The position numbers were made by a program, and so were the translations under genes. Positions 15,097 to 19,581 of a stretch of 19,581 nt of DNA are shown here, in pieces. Source of the stretch: DAITBA01 sp036824005 (lineage in GTDB: Bacteria; Pseudomonadota; Gammaproteobacteria; Burkholderiales; Rhodocyclaceae). Position 1 is the first letter of the stretch, and each line of letters starts with the position of its first letter. The notes under the pieces are model-generated. The model was not told the DNA's origin. It saw only the letters and a program-made list of their open reading frames with translations, and did no database searches. Where the stretch lies: NCBI GenBank assembly GCA_036824005.1, contig DAITBA010000036.1, forward strand, positions 1 through 19,581. Reading direction: 5' to 3'.

Positions 15097-15228
15097 TCAG
15101 CGATGGGAAAACAGCGGCGGACCGTGCTTGGGCAGGGCGGTGATGCCGAAGCGCAGCCAGCCGCTCGCCCACGCCGGGAGCATGACGAGGCGGTAGAGAT
15201 GGAAGGCGCGGTCGGCACAGAGATACAT
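15097..15228 (-). CDS. Short ORF upstream of radical SAM gene; candidate precursor peptide
   Basis: A 43-codon ORF (ATG 15228) ends 64 nt before the radical SAM start, on the same strand. By hand count, third codon positions are about 86% G/C (36 of 42 codons) against about 67% and 55% at positions 1 and 2, the pattern of a real gene in GC-rich DNA. The peptide begins MYLCADRAFHLYRLV, has one Cys (residue 4), several aromatic residues, and a C-terminal PKHGPPLFSHR. I recognise no family. A GAGG sits only one base before ATG, so the ribosome-binding site is poor; the frame is open further upstream to ATG 15294 (65 codons). It may be a radical SAM substrate peptide, a small protein of other function, or chance. 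The rest of the 315-nt gap (15033-15347) shows nothing else. Confidence 0.4.
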   Translation of the reverse strand: MYLCADRAFHLYRLVMLPAWASGWLRFGITALPKHGPPLFSHR

Positions 15229-15347
15229 GCCTCGCCACTGTACCCGCCCGCGCGGGGCTGTCAAGGCATCGCGAGGGCCGTCGCCGGACGGCACGCAGAG
15301 ACATCCGGCGCATTGCGCCGATCATCTCCGCCGGCTATCGTGCGCCC

Positions 15348-16898
15348 ATGACGGCCCTCGACCATGCCTGCAGCGTGTGGCCCGGTACGCACCGGCGCTG
15401 GCGCGACGCAATCGCGCACCTGTGCCTGGCTCTGAGTCTGCTGTGGAGCGTTGCTGCGACGCCGGCCGAAGGCGTGCTCGCCGTCGGCTCGAAGCGCTTC
15501 ACCGAGTCCTACATCCTGGGCGAGATCGTCGCCACCACGGCAAGGCAGGCCGGCGAAGCGGCGGTGAGCTACAAGCCCGGCATGGGCAACACCGGCATCC
15601 TCTTCGCGGCGCTCAAGAGCGGCGCCATCGACCTCTATCCCGAGTATGCCGGCACCATCGCGCTGGAACTGTTGAAGACGCCGGTCACCGATCTCGCCTC
15701 GCTCAACCGCGCCCTGGCGCCGCTGGGGCTCGCCGCCGGTGTCCCGCTCGGCTTCGGTAACACCTATGCGCTCGCCATGCTGGAGAGCACGGCGCAGCGC
15801 CTGCACATTCGCGGCATCGGCGATCTGGCGCAGTATACGCAGCTCGTCCTCGGCCTGTCGCCGGAGTTTCTCAACCGCGGCGACGGCTGGCCGGGCCTGA
15901 AGGCGGCGTACGGATTGCCCTTCGCGCCGACGGGTCTGGACCACGGTCTCGCCTACGAGGCGCTGGCAGCGAGCAAGATCGACGTCATGGACATCTACGC
16001 CACCGACGCCAAGATCGCCAAGTACGGACTGCGGGTGCTCGACGACGACCGGGCCTACTTCCCCGACTACGCTGCGCTGCTGCTCTACCGCGCCGACCTA
16101 CCGCAGCGTCTGCCGCGCACCTGGGCCGCGCTGCAGGCGCTGGAGGGACGCATTGTGCCAGCGCAGATGATTGCCATGAATGCCCGGGCGGAGTTGGACG
16201 GACAACCCTTCGCCGCCGTCGCCGCCGAGTTCCTCGCCGCTGGCTCCTCTGGGGGCGAGAAGGCGCAGCCGCGCACCTTCGTACAACTGCTTTTCGGCGA
16301 GGATTTCTGGCGTCTCACCGGTCAGCATCTGCTGCTGGTGTTCGTCTCGCTCGCGGCCGGCGTGGCGGCCGGTGTGCCGCTGGGAATGTGGGCGGCACAG
16401 TCGCCGTCGATCGGTGCCGTTATCCTGTCCGGCGTCGGCGTCGTCCAGACGCTGCCCGCGTTGGCGTTGCTCGCCTTTCTCATTCCCCTGCTCGGCCGCA
16501 TCGGCACCGCGCCCGCGCTCGTGGCGCTGTTTCTCTACGCGCTGCTGCCCATCGTGCGCAACACCCACGCCGGGCTGACCGGCATCCCGAAGGGCATGCG
16601 CGACGCAGCGCTGGCGCTCGGCTTGTCCGCCTTCACGCGCCTGCGGCTGATCGAGCTGCCGCTGGCGGCCCGCTCCATCCTCGCCGGTATCAAGACCTCC
16701 GCCGTCATCAACGTCGGCACCGCCACCATCGCCGCCTTCATCGGCGCCGGCGGTTATGGCGAACGCATCGTCACCGGTCTGGCCCTCAACGACAACGCCC
16801 TGCTGCTTGCCGGCGCCATTCCCGCCGCCGCGCTGGCGCTGCTGGTGCAGGGTGTGTTCGGCGCGCTCGATCGCCTGGTCGTGCGGCCTGGCGTTTAG
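15348..16898 (+). CDS. Osmoprotectant ABC transporter, fused substrate-binding protein and permease (OpuC/YehZ-YehY type)
   Basis: This 516-residue fusion protein would import glycine betaine, choline or similar quaternary amines. A hydrophobic signal or anchor helix (about 21-41) is followed by an OpuAC-type binding domain (about 42-300), with VGSKRFTESYILGEI, YKPGMGNTGILFAALKSG and DLYPEYAGT motifs. After a short linker, a permease domain follows (about 308-510) with six likely helices. Its ATPase-contact motif is GIPKGMRDAALALGLSAFTRL, and GAGGYGERIVTGLALND lies near the end. Here the binding domain precedes the permease, unlike fusions such as lactococcal OpuABC where it is C-terminal. 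No ATPase gene lies beside it. ATG 15348 is the first start that includes the signal helix; the leader has no strong ribosome-binding site. Confidence 0.9.
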   Translation: MTALDHACSVWPGTHRRWRDAIAHLCLALSLLWSVAATPAEGVLAVGSKRFTESYILGEIVATTARQAGEAAVSYKPGMGNTGILFAALKSGAIDLYPEYAGTIALELLKTPVTDLASLNRALAPLGLAAGVPLGFGNTYALAMLESTAQRLHIRGIGDLAQYTQLVLGLSPEFLNRGDGWPGLKAAYGLPFAPTGLDHGLAYEALAASKIDVMDIYATDAKIAKYGLRVLDDDRAYFPDYAALLLYRADLPQRLPRTWAALQALEGRIVPAQMIAMNARAELDGQPFAAVAAEFLAAGSSGGEKAQPRTFVQLLFGEDFWRLTGQHLLLVFVSLAAGVAAGVPLGMWAAQSPSIGAVILSGVGVVQTLPALALLAFLIPLLGRIGTAPALVALFLYALLPIVRNTHAGLTGIPKGMRDAALALGLSAFTRLRLIELPLAARSILAGIKTSAVINVGTATIAAFIGAGGYGERIVTGLALNDNALLLAGAIPAAALALLVQGVFGALDRLVVRPGV

Positions 16899-17041
16899 CG
16901 TCGCACCGGTTGCATCGCTGCGCCGAATACCACGTTTGACTATTGTCATTGCTTCCGCAGCCGGCGCGCGCGCACTATCAAGTGGGCACTGCAGTGCAGC
17001 GGAACGAGTGGGTGCCCGACGTTTCCATTCGGAGAAAGATC

Positions 17042-17467
17042 ATGAGAACGACGAATCCTACGTTTCTTTGTCTCGTAGCAGCGATGATTGCCGCCCCCGG
17101 CAGCACGGCAGCGGCGGAAAAGATCGACTTCGGCAAGCGGGAGTACCAAGCCAACTGTGCCGGGTGCCATGGTGCAAGTGGCAAAGGCGACGGGCCGTAC
17201 AACGCATTCCTCAACAAGAGCTCGTCCAACCTGACGGTGCTCGCCAAGAACAATGGCGGCGTGTTTCCGATGGCGCGGGTATATGAAGTCATCGACGGAA
17301 GGCAGGAAGTGCCGGCTCACGGAAAACGCGACATGCCCATCTGGGGCGCCGACTATGCCGTCAAGGCGGCGGAATACTACGTGGACGTGCCGTACGACCC
17401 CGAGTCCTACGTCCGTGCTCGGATTCTGGCGTTGATCGAGTACATCAACCGCCTCCAGGCGAAATAG
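17042..17467 (+). CDS. Monohaem c-type cytochrome (first of a tandem pair)
   Basis: This 141-residue periplasmic class I cytochrome c has a Sec signal peptide ending near residue 25 (STAAA-EK) and a haem-binding CAGCH at 39-43. The probable axial Met98 lies in GKRDMPIWG. Haem would be attached by the cytochrome c maturation machinery in the periplasm. ATG 17042 is preceded by GGAGAAAGATC, a good ribosome-binding site. The gene is followed after 19 nt by a paralogue that aligns without gaps through at least the first 100 residues, so the two arose by tandem duplication. The electron donor and acceptor are not evident; no oxidase or dehydrogenase is adjacent. Confidence 0.93.
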   Translation: MRTTNPTFLCLVAAMIAAPGSTAAAEKIDFGKREYQANCAGCHGASGKGDGPYNAFLNKSSSNLTVLAKNNGGVFPMARVYEVIDGRQEVPAHGKRDMPIWGADYAVKAAEYYVDVPYDPESYVRARILALIEYINRLQAK

Positions 17468-17486
17468 GCCCTTTAAGGAGTTGGCT

Positions 17487-17912
17487 ATGAAACTCACTCG
17501 AATCGCGACAGCAGTGCTCGGGGCAACGATCCTCGGCGCCTCGGGTATCGTCCTTTCCGCGGACAAACCCGACCTCGGCATGCGCGAATACGAACGCAAC
17601 TGCACCGGGTGCCATGGCATCAAGGGCAAGGGTGACGGGCCATACATGGCCTTTTTGCAGAAGAGTCCTTCGGACCTGACGGTGCTCGCCAAGAAGAACA
17701 ACGGCGTGTTCCCGTTCGCCCGGGTCTATGAGGTCATCGACGGCCAGCAGGAAGTGCCGGCCCACGGCAAGCGCGACATGCCGATATGGGGCAGCGACTA
17801 CAACGCCAAGGCTGCACCCGACTACGACGACTACTACGTCAATCGCGAGGTCTTCGTGCGCGCCCGCATTCTCGCCTTGACGGAATACCTCTATCGCCTG
17901 CAGGCGAAATAG
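17487..17912 (+). CDS. Monohaem c-type cytochrome (second of a tandem pair)
   Basis: This 141-residue paralogue of the preceding cytochrome keeps identical spacing: signal peptide to about residue 25, CTGCH at 39-43 and Met98 in GKRDMPIWG. Shared stretches include SDLTVLAKK/SNLTVLAKN, ARVYEVIDG and QEVPAHGKRDMPIWG. The main differences are in the signal peptide and in a segment at about 110-122, here rich in Asp and Tyr (PDYDDYY), which may alter partner recognition. ATG 17487 is chosen over TTG 17481 because AGGAG (17476-17480) is 6 nt upstream of it. The pair is probably co-transcribed and ends at a hairpin. Confidence 0.93.
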   Translation: MKLTRIATAVLGATILGASGIVLSADKPDLGMREYERNCTGCHGIKGKGDGPYMAFLQKSPSDLTVLAKKNNGVFPFARVYEVIDGQQEVPAHGKRDMPIWGSDYNAKAAPDYDDYYVNREVFVRARILALTEYLYRLQAK

Positions 17913-17929
17913 CCCGACGGCGCTTGCCC

Positions 17930-17954
17930 CGCCCGGAAGCGTCCCTTCCGGGCG
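17930..17954 (+). terminator. Hairpin after the cytochrome pair
   Basis: CGCCCGGAA (17930-17938) and TTCCGGGCG (17946-17954) form a perfect 9-bp stem with a 7-nt loop, beginning 18 nt after the second cytochrome stop. No T-run follows, so it may be a weak or factor-assisted terminator, or an mRNA-stabilising structure. Confidence 0.5.
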
Positions 17955-18068
17955 ACCACGGCCCGATCGGACAAGGCCTGCGCTTCAGGTTTCCTGAGCC
18001 GCCGGAAAGCAGCGTCTTCTTTTCTCGCGCCGGCATTCCCGCATCACGACGCGACTCGGGTCTTTTTT

Positions 18069-18083
18069 GAAACAAAATGTTTC
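18069..18083. promoter_or_regulatory. Inverted repeat upstream of the FecR/DUF6600 gene
   Basis: GAAACA and TGTTTC flank an AAA centre (18069-18083) in an unusually A/T-rich patch that follows a T6 run, about 95 nt before the next gene. It could be an operator or part of a promoter (TTGAAA at 18067-18072 resembles a -35 box), but no convincing -10 box was found. Confidence 0.3.
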
Positions 18084-18178
18084 CATCGTAAGCAGCCCTT
18101 TGCCGGCCACGTTCTAAAGCTTAAACCGGAGCGTCGCCGGCCTGTCGCCTGCGCGCCGCCACGCCAGAAGAGGTCATC

Positions 18179-19581
18179 ATGCTTGCGCGCATTCTGTTCC
18201 TGCTCACTGCACTCCTGTCCGCTGTCGCCGCCAGTCCCGCCTTCGCCGACCCGCCCGGACGCGTCGGCCGGATCAGCCTGATCAGCGGCAGCGTCGGCAT
18301 GCGCAGCGCGGACGATTCCGAACCCCGCGGCGCCGTCACCAACTGGCCGGTGACGAGCGGCGACAACGTCTGGACCGGCCGCGGCGCCCGCGCCGAGATA
18401 CGTGTCGGCTCCACCGCCCTGCGCCTGGACAGCGAATCGGAGATCGAGATCACCCGGCTCGACGACGATGCGTTGCAGGTACGCCTGGTGGTGGGCAGCA
18501 TGGCGGTGCGCATCCGCCATCCGGAACCGGCGCGGGAATTCGAACTCACCACCACGCACGGCCGCATGCTGACGCTGGAACCGGGCAGCTATCGCTTCGA
18601 TCACGCCGAGGACCTCACCTCGGCCAGCGTCTATCAGGGCAGTCTGCGCTTCGAGGGCGCCGGCACGGCGCTGAACGTACGCGCCGGCGATCGCGCCGAC
18701 ATCTGGAATGCCGGCACGCTCACCTATCAGATCGAGCAACCGCGCCGCGACGATTTCTACAACTGGAGTCTCGCCCGCGACCGGCGCGACGATGCCTCGG
18801 GCTCGGCCCGTTACGTCTCGCCGGAGATGACCGGCTACGAAGACCTCGACGAATACGGTCGCTGGGACGACTCGGCCGACTACGGTCCGGTCTGGTATCC
18901 GCGCAGTGTGCCCGCTGGCTGGGCACCCTACCGCTGGGGCCACTGGGCCTGGGTGTCGCCCTGGGGCTGGACCTGGATCGACGACTCGCCCTGGGGCTTC
19001 GCGCCGTTCCATTACGGACGCTGGGTCATGGTCGGCGGCCTCTGGGGCTGGGCGCCCGGCACCATCGTGCGCCGGCCGGTCTATGCCCCCGCCCTGGTAG
19101 CCTGGGTCGGCCGCCCTGGCTGGAGCGTGTCCATTCGCGCCGGCTCGGCGCCGGCCGTGGGCTGGTTCCCGCTGGCGCCGCGGGAGGTCTACGTCCCGGC
19201 CTATCGCTGCAGCCCGGCTCATGTGCGCAACGTGAACATCACCCACGTCACCGACGTCACGCGCATCACCCACGTCGTGCGCGTGACCGAGGCAAACCGC
19301 GCCCACGAAGAGATTCGACATATGCATCGCCATCGTCCGGAAGCCGTGACCGTGGTGGCCGCGGATGTCGTCCAGCGCGGTAGCCCGGTCCGGCACGCCG
19401 CCGTGCCCGTGCGCGACATGCGGACGATAAACGCCTTGCCAGTTGCCGCGGCCGCGCCGAGTGTGGCGGCGCCTCGCCATCAACGCGAGCATCGCCGGCC
19501 CGACGCCGAGCCAGGCCATGGGGCGCCCGCGGCGCTGTCGGGCCGGTCGCCCCGCAGCGCCGAGCCGCCGGCCGCAGCGGG
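18179..19581 (+). CDS. FecR/DUF6600 domain envelope protein (partial, runs off the window)
   Basis: The reading frame from ATG 18179 stays open to the window edge (467 codons visible). A Sec signal peptide ends at about residue 23 (SPAFA-DPP). A FecR-like domain follows (about 28-170): VGRISLISGSVGMRS, the DNVWTGRGARAEIRVGS strand pair and further beta-rich segments. Next is a tryptophan/glycine-rich DUF6600 region (about 236-300) with WYPRSVPAGWAPYRWGHWAW and its repeat-like follow-ups. The C-terminal part is a Val/Thr/His-rich segment (about 350-377), then a low-complexity Ala/Pro/Arg/His tail. Such proteins are exported, of unknown function, and lack the membrane helix of true FecR anti-sigma regulators. 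No sigma factor is adjacent. Base composition matches the core genes. Confidence 0.85.
   Translation, partial: MLARILFLLTALLSAVAASPAFADPPGRVGRISLISGSVGMRSADDSEPRGAVTNWPVTSGDNVWTGRGARAEIRVGSTALRLDSESEIEITRLDDDALQVRLVVGSMAVRIRHPEPAREFELTTTHGRMLTLEPGSYRFDHAEDLTSASVYQGSLRFEGAGTALNVRAGDRADIWNAGTLTYQIEQPRRDDFYNWSLARDRRDDASGSARYVSPEMTGYEDLDEYGRWDDSADYGPVWYPRSVPAGWAPYRWGHWAWVSPWGWTWIDDSPWGFAPFHYGRWVMVGGLWGWAPGTIVRRPVYAPALVAWVGRPGWSVSIRAGSAPAVGWFPLAPREVYVPAYRCSPAHVRNVNITHVTDVTRITHVVRVTEANRAHEEIRHMHRHRPEAVTVVAADVVQRGSPVRHAAVPVRDMRTINALPVAAAAPSVAAPRHQREHRRPDAEPGHGAPAALSGRSPRSAEPPAAA

Noticed and set aside
13767..15143. 458-codon open frame on the plus strand opposite the radical SAM gene
   Set aside because: It has no domains and is rich in His/Val/Ala/Gln, and lies antisense to an enzyme with all catalytic cysteines.
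16986..16997. 12-bp palindrome GCACTGCAGTGC upstream of the first cytochrome gene
   Set aside because: It is perfect but short, in GC-rich DNA, with no convincing promoter boxes around it; chance cannot be excluded.
18044..19519. 491-codon open frame on the minus strand opposite the FecR/DUF6600 gene
   Set aside because: The plus strand gives a signal peptide and recognisable FecR/DUF6600 domains; the minus frame is Ala/Gly/Arg/His-rich with no motif, a typical antisense artefact of GC-rich coding DNA.

Overview
The window is about 19.6 kb of GC-rich chromosomal DNA. Its genes show strong G/C bias at third codon positions. Gene content (c-type cytochromes, a FusA2-like EF-G paralogue, a YbhG-type efflux operon, a FecR/DUF6600 envelope protein, BrnT/BrnA, a P4-type integrase) fits a proteobacterium, most likely a betaproteobacterium of the Rhodocyclales/Nitrosomonadales sort. 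That placement is inference. No rRNA, tRNA or CRISPR array was seen.

Region 1 (1-2.46 kb) is the edge of an integrated element: a DUF3800 gene and a complete P4-type tyrosine recombinase, both on the minus strand, with two TGTGGGTAG motifs just upstream of the recombinase start. The element abuts the 3' end of an MFS transporter gene, which has lost its twelfth membrane helix. The left end of the element lies outside the window.

Region 2 (2.4-6.5 kb, minus strand) is a compact cluster read in the order EF-G-like GTPase, a 70-codon remnant of a D-2-hydroxyacid dehydrogenase, a glutathione S-transferase-like protein, and the truncated MFS transporter. The remnant overlaps both neighbours by 4 nt. 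A rearrangement appears to have removed most of the dehydrogenase and placed its stub directly behind the GTPase.

Region 3 (6.55-11.5 kb, plus strand) holds a geranylgeranyl-reductase-type flavoprotein, then a three-gene efflux system: a lipoprotein membrane-fusion protein, an ABC ATPase and an ABC-2 permease. This block is punctuated by dispersed palindromic repeats. Three related copies built on a 9-nt GAGGACRCA/AAGGACACC-like unit lie at about 9.04-9.16, 10.13-10.22 and 11.39-11.47 kb. A second type (AATCCGCAGA...TCTGCGGATT) lies upstream of the reductase.

Region 4 (11.5-15.3 kb) has a MerA/Lpd-type disulfide oxidoreductase (minus) and a BrnT/BrnA toxin-antitoxin pair (plus), whose promoter overlaps a perfect 18-bp palindrome. 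It also has a small two-helix membrane protein and a radical SAM enzyme with a complete seven-cysteine SPASM motif (minus). A 43-codon ORF with coding-like base composition lies just upstream of the radical SAM gene on the same strand and is a candidate precursor peptide. This is the best candidate in the window for an undescribed system.

Region 5 (15.3-19.6 kb, plus strand) has an osmoprotectant-type substrate-binding/permease fusion with no ATPase gene beside it, two tandem paralogous monohaem cytochromes c with a hairpin after the second, and a FecR/DUF6600 protein that runs off the right edge.
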